30,582 nucleotides of DNA from Plakobranchus ocellatus. Its lineage: Eukaryota; Mollusca; Gastropoda; Plakobranchidae. Where the stretch lies: assembly GCA_019648995.1 (NCBI GenBank), contig BLXT01000179.1, forward strand, positions 40,897 to 71,478. The letters are read 5' to 3'. Below the pieces are notes generated by a model. That model ran no database searches and had not been told where the DNA came from. It was given only the letters and a program-made list of their open reading frames with translations. Shown one piece after another: positions 20,487 through 30,582 of the stretch. Position 1 is the stretch's first letter. Every line of letters starts with the position of its first letter. A program made the position numbers and the translations under genes.

Positions 20487-20932
20487 TAAAATAAAATAAA
20501 AAATTTAAAAAACCCTCTAAAATTAGACATCTGCCAGAGTACTATTCAATAAACGCTTACTTGTAAAATGTCTATATCCTAAATGTGTTTGCGAATTTAT
20601 CATAGCATAATCTATACACAAGATTACAGGTATTACCATTGCACTGTAAAATTAAAAAAAAATATAAAAAAAACCTCTAAAATTAGACATCTGCCAGAGT
20701 ACTATTCAATAAAGGCTTACTTGTGAAAAGTCTATATCCTAAATGTGCTTGCGAATTTATAATAGCATAATCTATCCACAAGATTACAGGCACTACCATT
20801 GCACTGTAAAGTAAAAAAAAAATTTTTTTTAACTCTCTAAAATTAGACATCTGCCAGAGTACTATTCAATAAAGGCTTACTTGTAAAATGTCTATATCCT
20901 AAATGTGCTTGCGAATTTATAACAGCATAATT
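20452..20932 (+). repeat. 160-bp tandem array, three units
   Basis: The marker AGATTACAGG occurs at 20461, 20621 and 20781, exactly 160 bases apart. Each unit continues through an A/T-rich spacer to ACATCTGCCAGAGTACTATT and TGCGAATTTAT. Units differ by a few substitutions and in the length of the A/T run. The array ends near 20932, before a short CTG-type run at 20964-20977. Confidence 0.92.
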
Positions 20933-20959
20933 TCAAACTAACAATATCAATCAGTGGGG

Positions 20960-20980
20960 GTTGCTGCTGCTGCTGCTCAG
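20960..20980 (+). repeat. Short GCT/CTG trinucleotide run
   Basis: TTGCTGCTGCTGCTGCTCAG, five CTG units just downstream of the 160-bp array. No coding context is seen. Confidence 0.8.
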
Positions 20981-23327
20981 CTACAAATTGTGAACATTGA
21001 TCTCCAAAACCTTATTATACATGCTCAAACTAAGAATTTCAATCCCTCATTAATGTCCTGATGTATTTGCCACATTATTTAGCTTCTAAATTAATTTCAC
21101 AACCAAGCTCCAAAACTAACCATGTCAGCTTTTTAAGCTCCCCCTGTTCCCTTCAAAAAAGCCATAGAAAAAAAAACCTCAACAATGGATGGCCATTTAT
21201 TAATTTTTTTTTCATCTTAAGATGACATGATAATCAAAGAAACAATAGGCACAATCGACCAACAGAACATCAAAAAAGATAAATAAACAAATGTGGTGAA
21301 GGTAAAGCATGCAAGTTTTATTATTATTCATCTAGGAATATTCATCTCGCAAGGAGAATATAAAAAAAAGTATAAATCATAAAAATCATATGTTTTTAAG
21401 CATCAAATTATCCTTCACATGTTTAATAAAAATGGATGGCAAATTTTAAAAGTTGATTGATGTATATGAATTACAATGTTACGTCAAGCAAAATACCATG
21501 GCTGCTCAGAAAGAAGTGAAGCGTTGTCAATAGGATTGCCTTCTTAACAGCAATAATATTGATAAATCAATAGCAGACCAATAGCACAAAAATGTTTTTG
21601 GCAAAACAAAATTTGTTTGCGACTAGAAGTTATTTTTCTTCTCATATAAATAAACAAAGAAATATATAAATAAAAAAATTAAATATTTCAAGATTTTTGC
21701 CTTCATCTCAATTTAAAAAAAAAAATCAGGCATCAATTAAGCTAAGAAAGGAAGCATATACTTGTTGAAAGTAAAATTTTTTGCCTGTTGACAAAATTAG
21801 GCTAAAGGTATACAAAAATTGTAAGCGAAAAATCTCAGAATGGAGTTCAAATTGATTATACGAACACTTCCTTAATTAGGAAAATGTCAGAGGAAACATC
21901 ACATGAATGTGATTAAGTATGTCATCTAATTAAAGTATGTTTTGAATATGTTAAATATGTATACATGTCAAATTCAAGATTTCTTTCGCTAAATCTTCTT
22001 AAAGTGTCAAATGTGAGCGACTTGGGAGGGGAAAGGAGAGGGACAGGAAAGAACAATAGAGGCACACAGACTATGCCAAAACCTGGACAAAATCTTTTAC
22101 AAAGCACACTGTGACAAAGAAAATTTAATGTCTTCCAAGGTCATGAAAGTTTAAGCACAGCTAACAAACTCCTTATGAACTTATTACTTTTCCTAACGTT
22201 AAGTAGACAGCACTTAAGAAAGTTGGTCATTCCTAAAAATAAGTGCAATGTACATATTTTTCTAATTATAAAGATTCCATATATGTATATATAGAATACA
22301 CACACGATTAAATCAATCTTTAAAAAAAAAAAAAAAAGGAAAGCAGACACCTTGTATTATGATTTTGTAATATTTCTGATATAGCAAAGCAGAACGTTTG
22401 TATACTATTACAACCTCCTGTACCTACTCATGATGACCCTTACACACATTTTAATCAAACAAAATGAGTTTCGAAAAACCCATCAGTATGCAGCATGTAA
22501 CAAAAGGGAAGAGAGAGCTGTTTTTCATTTCTCAAACTAACACTATGGAATGAGATGTTTTGCGACACAAACAACAGTAATGAATACACAGGCACAGTTA
22601 TCATAATCATTGTTGTTTTTTTTTCACATGTCAAATTATCTCATAACTTTAAGAGCTTTGCAGTGGTTAGTATTATTTATAATCTATCCTTGGTGCAATT
22701 CTAGGCAAAAACAAAAAACTTAATTTTTTGCTGAGGTCGATTTTTCCCCAAAACATCTAGTCTTGTGGTGACTGTGCACATTTTCACTGTTACCCCTAAA
22801 AATAAAATGTAACACTAGTGAACCTCCACAAAGTATGCAAATCTGACATTTGAATTTCCTTGAATTAAATACCAACACCTTCGATAACCTTCACTACCAT
22901 TTACTGAAATGCACAGAAGGCGTCTAAATATGAATCAAAATGGCTGCTCTAAAGTACACTCTGTTTTTAAACAGAAAAAAAGTCAAAATTAGCATTGTTT
23001 TATGCACAGAAAATGAATTGCTTGCAGATCTAAGTGACTGACTTTGAATGAAAAAAACTTAATCTAGGAGGGTGACAAGTGATCTGCAAATGACGTATTT
23101 TTTAAAACTGCTGTACATTTTTCTTTGTGTTCAGAATCTAATTTAAAAGTCAATACAAGGAAGTGTTTACGTTTCATTAAAAGTATAATTTGCAGGTGAG
23201 TCAACGCACAAATTAATCTCGCCTGGTAGAAGCAAAGATGCAAGGAACTTGCACAACTAAAAATAAATTACTTTCTTTTGTCACAAGCTTTTAAAAAATA
23301 CATCAATAATGTGTTTGGTCAGATACG
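20981..23327. other. No gene recognised; possible 3' untranslated region of a minus-strand gene
   Basis: AT-rich DNA without gene-like frames. It lies downstream, on the minus strand, of the terminal exon at 23747-23565, so part of it could be that gene's 3' untranslated region. A GGGAGGGGAAAGGAGAGGGA purine run at about 22024-22043 is the only compositional oddity. Confidence 0.4.
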
Positions 23328-23405
23328 TTTGTGGAAAAAGGTGCTATGACTCAACAGGGGAATACATTTGTGGAAAAAGGTGCTATGACTCAACGGGGGA
23401 ATTTC
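23328..23405 (+). repeat. 39-bp direct duplication
   Basis: TTTGTGGAAAAAGGTGCTAT and the following bases repeat 39 bases later with one change (CAACAGGGG against CAACGGGGG). It is a recent local duplication in a presumed untranslated or intergenic stretch. Confidence 0.85.
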
Positions 23406-23564
23406 TGTTTGCCTTTGGGTGTTTTATACCCACATGTGGCAGTTAAGGTTAATGAGAAGGGGCAGCTGTAGAAAATGATGAAAAGAAAAAGTGTTTCAGA
23501 TTTGACAGTAACATTTACTATTCACGCACATTTTGAAAACAGCCTTTGGGCTTGGTACAAAATT

Positions 23565-23747
23565 CTAATTTATGCAATTCACTTTAACATTTCCTTCTTG
23601 GTAATCTTTAGGTAAACGCTTGATCCTTAGCACAAAATTGGTTCCATCTTTTCCAGTCCTCACCATCTTAAAGCCAATATCTTCTGTAACTTTATGTGAG
23701 TTGATCTTTTCATTAACTGATGACAGATGATTGCAGGTTTCTAGCCA
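23565..23747 (-). CDS. Terminal exon of an unrecognised gene (60 codons, 5' partial)
   Basis: On the minus strand an acceptor (TACTGTAG) precedes 23747 and a 60-codon frame runs to TAG at 23567-23565. It begins WLETCNHLSSVNEKINSHKV and ends KRLPKDYQEGNVKVNCIN. The composition is that of a folded soluble protein: alternating charged and hydrophobic residues, few low-complexity residues, and an amphipathic stretch KMVRTGKDGTNFVLRIKRL that could form paired beta strands. No start codon or membrane segment is visible. I do not recognise the family. It could be the last exon of a gene whose other exons lie at higher coordinates, possibly including the exon at 29310-29133, but no compatible donor was proven. 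Confidence 0.55.
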   Translation of the reverse strand, partial: WLETCNHLSSVNEKINSHKVTEDIGFKMVRTGKDGTNFVLRIKRLPKDYQEGNVKVNCIN

Positions 23748-24552
23748 CTACAGTACAAACCAGGCAGAGGAAGCAAATGCAAGTAATCAATCAGCAGCAT
23801 AAGGGTGCTCACTTTTCAAGATCAGGGACTTTTTAGCCAACACCCATTTATAAATGAAACAGTCTACTTTTTTTTCGTCAAGAAATGTTTATATTACCGT
23901 TCATGACCCATTCAGTTTCGTGTCAAAAACAAAAACTAGATAAACAGATTTTATATTTTACATTATGCATACAGCATTCAAATCCTTAAATTAAATTTAT
24001 AACATTTCAGTTTCAGTGTACTTAACTTATGCAATGAAGTTTTACAACATGGCATGTCATGTTTTAATCCTAAATATTGACTGGGAAATCCTTTTATAGT
24101 GCACCATTGATTTAGACACAACTCAAAAGAGAATCTTGTTGTAAGCAAATGGTTATAACCAAAATCCCTTTTACAAAGGTAACTAGGCCCATCAAAATAA
24201 ATAAAGTATCCCCTTGTATAACACGACCAGATAAGCATTGGACTAGAAAAAATAAGTCACATGTCACAATTTCTAAATTGCATTTGGTAAGATTGGCCTA
24301 TTTAAATGCATGTACATAGCAAAACTATCACTCAGCTTTTGCATGTAATTATTTTACATTCAGCTTGCATAATTTTGCCAGAAATAAGGAAAAAAAAAAA
24401 AAAAAAAACTCTGATAAATAAGAATTCACTGACTAAAACTGTGAATTCGATACATTATTTTCAAATTATAGATTTATCAATGAAATTTTGATTATGTAAC
24501 CATGATCATTGCTTGTAATGTAAAGTTTGCGAACATTTGCAGAGCAACGTAA
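23748..24552. other. No feature supported
   Basis: Either intron of the gene ending at 23565 or intergenic. The 86-codon minus frame at 23978-24238 has no family resemblance. A poly-A run is at about 24389-24408. Confidence 0.4.
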
Positions 24553-24981
24553 TTGTGTGTGGGCACCATGGGAAAATCAGTTAAATCTCAATGTTCTCAA
24601 ACGTTGAGATATATTTTTGTCTTCAAGAAACAAAAATTACTTAACAGTGTAACAGCTGCAAAAAAATATTTAATTTTGACGGAACTAGAAGCAACCAAAG
24701 TAGTCATCCCAGTAAAGGATAAAAGGAATATTTTGATCACAAAGCAACTTCATGTATATCTTGATATAGATATCAGAGAGATTCCACTTAGATTCTGTGA
24801 TACCACACATATTGTTAGAACATCTATATCTGAGCCTTTGGCTATGACTTGTAGAAACTTCCAAAGAAGCGCTGATGTAATATCAATTACATGTTGGTTC
24901 ATTTTTTTTTTCAGTAATATACAAAAGCAAAATGATATCCATCTTATTCTTATTAATCAAATGACTCAAAATAATCATTAA
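24553..24981 (+). CDS. Unrecognised 142-codon open frame, doubtful
   Basis: This is the longest intact frame in the window that is not LINE or N. It opens MCVGTMGKSVKSQC and contains LILTELEATKVVIPVKDKRN and LHVYLDIDIREIPLRF; its C-terminal end has a phenylalanine-rich WFIFFF patch. No domain is recognised, no good start context is seen, and no introns or neighbours support it. Downstream (25000-25300) interrupted frames with AREAKHNG and QEERHKRRSSYFPDQSF suggest a longer decayed coding relic. It may be a dead transposon-borne or retrocopied gene, or chance. Confidence 0.2.
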   Translation: MCVGTMGKSVKSQCSQTLRYIFVFKKQKLLNSVTAAKKYLILTELEATKVVIPVKDKRNILITKQLHVYLDIDIREIPLRFCDTTHIVRTSISEPLAMTCRNFQRSADVISITCWFIFFFSNIQKQNDIHLILINQMTQNNH

Positions 24982-25978
24982 GATATGAAATACAAGACAT
25001 TATCAAAAGACTTGCAAATAATATTTTCATAAGCGATTAGAAGAGCACCATAAGCAAGAGGCAAGAGAAGCAAAACATAATGGGTCACAAACTAATAGTT
25101 GAGGGATAATGCAAAATGAATGCCTTCAATTGCAAGAAGAAAGACACAAAAGGAGATCAAGTTACTTTCCTGATCAATCATTTGGAACTCAGTCTCATTT
25201 CATCCTTCAAACTAACAAATTGTCTGAAGACTGGTCCAAATCAGCTGGAAGTTTTGAAGGTTTAAAATCATAGACAAGAGTCACAAAGTTGCCATGGCAA
25301 AAACTTTAGGACACTCAGATATTGTAATCTGTACAGGAATATAAGATTTTGATTGTTTTGTTTTTTTAAGCTGTGAAAAAAAAGGGAAAAAATCCACTTC
25401 TTTTATCGTCAAGATTGTCGTATGCCACATCTAACTCAATTAAAAGTGGTCTCAAAACAATTGAACATCTTATAAACAGTTTTTACCCCAAGCTGTTGAT
25501 CTGAAGCAGATTCCCCAAGGTTTACATAATCTTTTTCTTCTTTTCTTATCTTTGAAAAAATACGCATTGAATGAATTTAATTGCACAAATTGCATGGGGA
25601 AAGGAGAGCGAGAGGCCAGGAGAGAGAGGAGAGTGAGAGACAGGAGGTCATAGCTAACACAAGTAAATTTTTGATTGTCCATAAATTTACAAAATCTCCT
25701 GTTGTAGACACAACAAGAAAAGACACCCAGAAAATACATTTTATGAGGACCATGGTATGTTTTTGCAGGTATAATTGAGCAAGCGGCATGAGTCACTAGG
25801 ACAATGCATTAGAAAACCAATACAGCCACAACATTTTAACATAAGGAAAATTTCATGTTTTTTCCTCCCAATATCAAAGAATTATTTCAAAAAGAAGGAT
25901 GTGTTCCCTCATTGATTTCATTAAAAATCAAATGATCTTCATGTGAACAATTTGAAATGATCTAGATCTATAGCATCC

Positions 25979-25981
<3 letters not shown>

Positions 25982-26017
<36 letters not shown>

Positions 26018-26018
26018 A
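25982..26018 (+). repeat. Poly-A tract (about 33 A)
   Basis: An uninterrupted A run of more than 30 bases. It could be the tail of an old retroposed copy on the plus strand (the coding-like relic at 24.5-25.3 kb lies upstream), but no target duplication was identified. Confidence 0.8.
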
Positions 26019-27230
26019 GTTTTAGTTGTTGACCATTTTAGTCAAACAAATTAGTCAATTTTTAATATTCTTTCAAAAATATTTTTCATTTATACAGAAG
26101 CTGACAAAGGATAGAAATCATACAAGGCTTACATTGAAAACATTAGATTAGTTTTAGAAAATGTTTAAAGTATATTTGCCACCGCTTATGTTGGAAAAAA
26201 TGACCCATCCACTAAAATCTTACTTCAATCATGAGTTATAAGCAATAGCACAAACATTGAGCATGAAATGGAACATGTTGGATTTAATAGCAAAACAAAA
26301 GAACAAATTGTACCACGTATGGTTTCGTATGTATGTATGTATATACTTTAAAATTGCACAGGCAGTGATTGACTTGTTGATTCAGCATCGAAGTGGTTTG
26401 AAAATTCAATAAGAGCAACGCATATAAACACAGTACATACAAACACGCAACACGCAAGAAGCCCTTGATGTGTAAACACGTTCAATACACCTGAATAACG
26501 ATGAAGCAGTCATGCACTAAAACAAAACACTTATTTTATAAATTGCTAGAGTATAATTTAAAATACAACTGATTCATTACTTAAAAGATGGTTCAACATA
26601 TTTTGCGATGTTTGAAACTGAAGACATAAAAGACAAAGATGCATTCATAGATTCAGCTATAATTTAATTAAAAAACACACGCACACACTCACAAAAGAAA
26701 TTCATACAAAGCACTATCTCAAAATTCTCAAATTCTTTCAGCAACATAATATTTTAGATGCACACATACATCAGCTTTGTTTGTTCATTGAGTATCTCAT
26801 TCAAAGTCACCAACAATACATTGTCTTGAGTTCTGATACAAATTGTGATCTGAGAAATTTGAGTGAACCATAATAGGGATCCACTTTAAATTTAGATTGA
26901 AATTTTATTTTATCCTTGAGTCTTTTTAACCTAATGTGACCAAATGCGATATAACCTCCTCCAACCTTATGCAACCTAATGCAAGACAAACCATCCAACC
27001 TTTATTGCCATCAGCGGCAAAGTCTCAGGGTCAATGTTGCTTGGGTATAATTAAGCAAATTTTGCGAATTGCAGCTCTTGCATTTAAAAAAAAAAAAACT
27101 TGAAGTATTTTTAGCTTTTTCCCTTTCGAACAAAGAAAATGTTAAGAAGCCTACTCTCACGCTCAGGTCTACAGAGTTTGAAGCTTGTTTCCCTGCTGTT
27201 TCCCATGACATTTCTAACTAGACCAATAGC
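26019..27230. other. No gene recognised
   Basis: AT-rich DNA. A GTAT microsatellite is at about 26327-26342. A cluster of imperfect AACCTAATG-like words is at 26928-27003 (AACCTAATGTGACC, AACCTTATGCAACC, AACCTAATGCAAG), which may be a degenerate short tandem repeat. Confidence 0.4.
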
Positions 27231-27259
27231 CTTTCAATGCTTTGAATTACTTATTACTG

Positions 27260-27920
27260 AGGATAATTTGGATAGAAGTGATGAGTCTGACAAGAAGTAG
27301 TACTTCAAATGACAATGATTCTACAAGTAATTCTGAGGAGCCAGGCCAAGTGGGCTACAAGTAGATCCAGGTCTAGATCTAGATGATGATCTGCAGAATC
27401 AGGAATGGGGTGAAGTTGTCACTGAAGCGATGAATATAGTTGGAACTCTTCACCAGGGTTACAGGCCCAATGCATGATCTTCCAATCGTTAGTGAGTCTC
27501 TCACCTACTTTCAACTATTTTTTTCATGATGAATTGCTTCAGAGTTTTACTGAACAGACCTATTCCTGTGCTGAACAACAACAGCTGAAAGGAAGAACAG
27601 ACCTGTACTGGAAAAGCCAACAACAGTGGAAGCCATCAGGAAGTGTATTTACACCCTTACATAGCTTTTGACTATCAGTGGAATTCATTTTTCATTCGCC
27701 AAAGGACCCATGGTCTAACAGTAGCTATCAGGAGATGCAAACTACAATCCCCCATATGAGGTTAGAGTTGTACTGGATCATGTCAGTGATACCTGTTTGG
27801 TCCTCTACAAAATTCAATGAGAAGTTGAAAAAGTAGGTCAGTCACATATCTCTTCCAAATTTTCACAAATGGCTTTTTCAAGACCACCATTTGTCCCAAA
27901 GATGGAACTTCCTACAAGTA
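27260..27920 (+). mobile_element. Decayed piggyBac transposase relic
   Basis: Pieces in shifting plus frames follow the order of the piggyBac N-terminal region. DLDDDLQNQEWGEVV comes first, then DLPIVSESLTYFQLFF, then in the next frame FFHDELLQSFTEQTYSCAEQ and TDLYWKSQQQWKP, then in a third frame HQEVYLHPYIAFDY. The last is EVRVVLDHVSDTC at about 27758, which resembles the strand before the second catalytic Asp. The family pattern is YF.LFF.DEL...I...TN.YA.Q followed by W.P.T..E...F. One frame change lies in the T run near 27520 and another near 27640. The catalytic DDE core is not recognisable. No terminal repeats were found around it. Confidence 0.62.
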
Positions 27921-29132
27921 TAACCAATTGCTCCTCTATTTACTTCCTTTGTTTTCTCAATTTTCTTTTTTCACTCATACTTTTTCTTTGGCCTATTGGC
28001 CATTTTCAGCTTTAAATAAAAGAAAAAAATCGCCACAAATAAGCTGTTTATGGTTATGAAAAGCAGAAAAAAATTTGCTTTTGATTTAGCAATTTTTAAT
28101 TTCAACAATTTTTATTTTTCCTCCAACATGTATAAATTTTCTAAAATTTAGTTATTTTCTAAATAGTGCTATTTTTTTTCATAGAAAAATTATGTTTGCA
28201 AGCTTTAAAAAGCCTTTAAAAAAAAGAAGTCTTTTTTCCGCTTGTGTTATTACCCTTTGCTTAGACATCAGGTTACAAAGTTAAAAACCAAGTTGTTCCT
28301 TAGCCACTAGGCCTCTACACATAGCATACTTTTAGCTTGTAAAGGATTAGGACACATGTTTAGAATAAAAATATCAGAATTTGATCAGCTTTTTGCCTCA
28401 AATAAAATCAACTGGTTGTTACAAAGCAGAGAGTCTTAGCATGACACCTATAATTCGTAGTCTGTTACCTTATTAAGGGTTTTCTAACCCCCTCTCCCAA
28501 CCTGCAGGATTTTTTTTTATAAAGGAACTGAAACTAACATAGACATTTACACCAAGAAACAATTTCTCTTGATCATTATCATTTTTACTCTTTTTTTTAA
28601 ATTTTTTTTTTTAATGACACCTAACAATAAATTGATGTTTTGAAGAGCTTTTACCAACCTTGTACAAACTAGAAGCTGCGAACACCCTCAACCAAGACTT
28701 GGAGATATATTCAGGACAAACTTGTGACACAGAGCCTTTTCTTTGTTGGAAAGGCTCCTACAAAATGGCGCAAAAATCTAGTCACATGCAGGCAGAGAAA
28801 ACTAAACTATCCCAGGCACCTTAATTGAATGAAAAAAAAAATCTCCCACTTTCCTCTTCATTTTCCAACTTTAACTCACAAAAAAAAGAATATGAAAAAT
28901 GTTCACAGAGTTCTTCTCCAACACAATTTTTCCACTACAATACATTTCCACAAGCTTTGATGACAAGGGCTTTCTATCAATTCATTGTTTCATTTTGAAA
29001 GATGCTCTTTTCCACACAATCCAATGTCATTTGCTTCTTTATAACAATCTGCTCTTCCTGCAGAAACCTGAGTCCCTCTGTTTATATTTCAAATCATCAC
29101 ATCAAATACCATATCTGCCACTCACAAACATT
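27921..29132. other. No gene supported
   Basis: Mostly AT-rich. At about 28660-28830 a plus frame reads LYKLEAANTLNQDLEIYSGQ then EPFLCWKGSYKMAQKSSHM, weakly like the hAT dimerisation region (DPL.WW). This is too faint to call. The 94-codon plus frame at 28899-29183 is largely antisense to the exon below. Confidence 0.4.
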
Positions 29133-29310
29133 TCAATTCTTTATTTGCTGCCCGACAGCCAAACGGAACTGATTCTGAGGTAAGGTTTTGTTCTCGGCTC
29201 TTAGCTGGTCCTCTAGGAGTGAGCCAAACAGCTGATCTTTGCAAACGTACCGACTCTCTTCAAACTTGAACATCTGGCCAAGGATGATGTTCAGAGCAGA
29301 CATGTCATAC
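29133..29310 (-). CDS. Terminal or near-terminal exon of an unrecognised gene (58 codons)
   Basis: On the minus strand an acceptor (TGATTTCAG) precedes 29310. After one split-codon base, a 58-codon frame runs to TGA at 29135-29133. It reads YDMSALNIILGQMFKFEESR, then YVCKDQLFGSLLEDQLRAEN and QFRLAVGQQIKN. The pattern of hydrophobic residues every three to four positions suggests two or three amphipathic helices, and local AT content is lower than the flanks, so I take it as real coding DNA. I do not recognise the family. An AATAAA on the minus strand overlaps the last codons, so the true 3' end may differ and a weak donor such as GTCGGG near 29162 is possible. Upstream exons would be beyond 30582 or unrecognised. 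Confidence 0.55.
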
Positions 29311-30582
29311 CTGAAATCATCGTGATAAAAAATTGGTTAATCTCACTCTTTCTGCCTGTAGTGAAATCCACTGACCTTCCTTCTTAATATATATTCAAAA
29401 TCACTTCAACAGGAACTTTTGCTTTATAAGTGCCTTCTGATTGCGGTATTTTGTTTGAATTCAGTGAAGCCATAAGATCTACAGTGGTAATGTAATCTGC
29501 CACACCTACATTAAGACCATAGCGAAATTAGTTAGTAAGTTTTAGAATAAGAAGTTAAATAATCTCCTGGGTCATTGGTGAAGCTGCACAGAACTGAAAG
29601 CTGTGTCTCAATCAATATTGAAGCCTTCTATTCCAAACACTGTGTCCTCATTTCCCCAATCTTTGATTTCCCTTACAAGATATGAAAATCATGTACTCAC
29701 ATGATTCTGCTAAAAACCACAATCTTTTTCTGGCTTTTCCCAACTCAGTAATCAATCAGTAATAAATCTATATAAAAGGCTAATATCTATCCCTCTACTG
29801 AAGCTATGCCTCTGTGAATAAAAGTAGGGAGGAGCTCTTTACTCACTGTTGTTACAAATTTGACTGAGAATTGACATCCAGTATTTCATTCCATGGATCC
29901 TAAAACTTGCAGTGTTAGAGACTGGCAGTCTCAAGAATGTGGATTAGTGTCTTTGTCATCCCTTAATAAATAAAATATATCTTCTCTTTCTAAAATGGTT
30001 CCAATCTTTTTCAACATGATAATTTGTCATTCTCAGTTTATTTTTTTTTTTAATTTATTGTGACCTTTTGGTTTTTTTTAGGCAATTAGCCAGCAAGGAT
30101 AACTAAAGCCTTTCTGATTTTCTGAGAGCCTTTGTCTCTATATTTTGGTAAATCCATGGAAAATCTGATGTTTTTGCCATATCTGTTCAATTCCGTGTGG
30201 GCCTATACCGATTCCATCAAATATAAAAGGCCAAGATCACCACTCAGTAATAGGTTTAAATGCTTTATACTACCAAGAATCATGAATACTCCTTTTTTCT
30301 TTCTGTGGTTTTGTGTTGAATCGATCTTGAAGATGACATGTTACCCTCAATCTTACAGTTCAATGTAATTGGATTCCATACATATTCTACTGACAGAGAT
30401 TAAAATAAATTAAAATGTCTAAACATATTTTTTGCCACTATTTGAGAGGAAATGATTTGGAAACAACCTTCCTCTTCTTTGATAACCTGTATTACTATGT
30501 CATCGTGGTTTTTGCCACCGCAATAGCAAATTTGCGGCCGCAAAATCCACACTTTTCCGCAATTTACAGCAAATTTTTCATT
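29311..30582. other. No gene supported; palindrome near the end
   Basis: AT-rich sequence, probably intron of the minus-strand gene with the exon at 29310. A perfect palindrome TTTGCGGCCGCAAA is at 30531-30544, in a short GC-richer patch (CACCGCAATAGCAAA) unlike its surroundings, possibly a transposon end running off the window. Confidence 0.4.

Noticed and set aside
23978-24238. 86-codon minus frame considered as an upstream exon of the 23.7-kb gene
   Set aside because: Cysteine- and tyrosine-rich chance-like composition, no suitable splice signals joining it, and AT content like the surroundings.
28640-28830. Possible hAT dimerisation-domain remnant (EPFLCWKGSYKM)
   Set aside because: Only a loose match to DPL.WW with no flanking transposase motifs.

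Overview
The window is an AT-rich stretch of animal nuclear genome. Its genes are split by canonical GT-AG introns, its spacers are long and rich in repeats, and it carries RTE-type LINE relics, DNA-transposon remains and satellites. Exon content (a REV1 C-terminus and a DBH/MOXD-type copper monooxygenase with an unusual tail) and the repeat mix suggest an invertebrate, perhaps a mollusc or other lophotrochozoan. That placement is inference. Nothing prokaryotic is present. Most short ORFs here are chance frames in AT-rich DNA.

Layout: (1) 1-4234, plus strand: the last five exons of REV1, the Y-family translesion polymerase scaffold, ending with the REV1 C-terminal domain. A 28-bp minisatellite with a 113-bp higher-order period sits in the last intron. 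(2) 4241-6236: a 2.0-kb non-autonomous DNA transposon with 14-bp terminal inverted repeats and a 6-bp TAAAGT target duplication, inserted directly after the REV1 stop codon. (3) 6398-6724: a 327-bp piggyBac-type MITE with TTAA duplications. (4) 7.3-9.5 kb: a tRNA-derived SINE, a 90-bp duplication and a 64-bp x 5 satellite. (5) 9555-13905, minus strand: the last five exons of a DBH/MOXD-like copper type II monooxygenase, tail-to-tail with REV1. Its 5' exons were not found. (6) 14.1-14.9 kb: a plus-strand RTE 3' fragment with a doubled tail. (7) 17.2-19.7 kb: a minus-strand RTE relic cut by a 512-base assembly gap. (8) 20.3-20.9 kb: nested 101-bp and 160-bp tandem repeats. (9) 20.9-30.6 kb: mostly non-coding, with two protein-like minus-strand terminal exons I cannot name (23565-23747 and 29133-29310), a decayed piggyBac transposase (about 27.26-27.9 kb) and poly-A tracts.

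The two recognised genes are not functionally linked: REV1 acts in nuclear DNA-damage tolerance, and the monooxygenase would act in the secretory pathway. I found no convincing undescribed multi-gene system. The observations most worth following are the transposon sitting exactly at the REV1 stop codon, the higher-order minisatellite in the same gene, the divergent monooxygenase tail, and the two unnamed exons.
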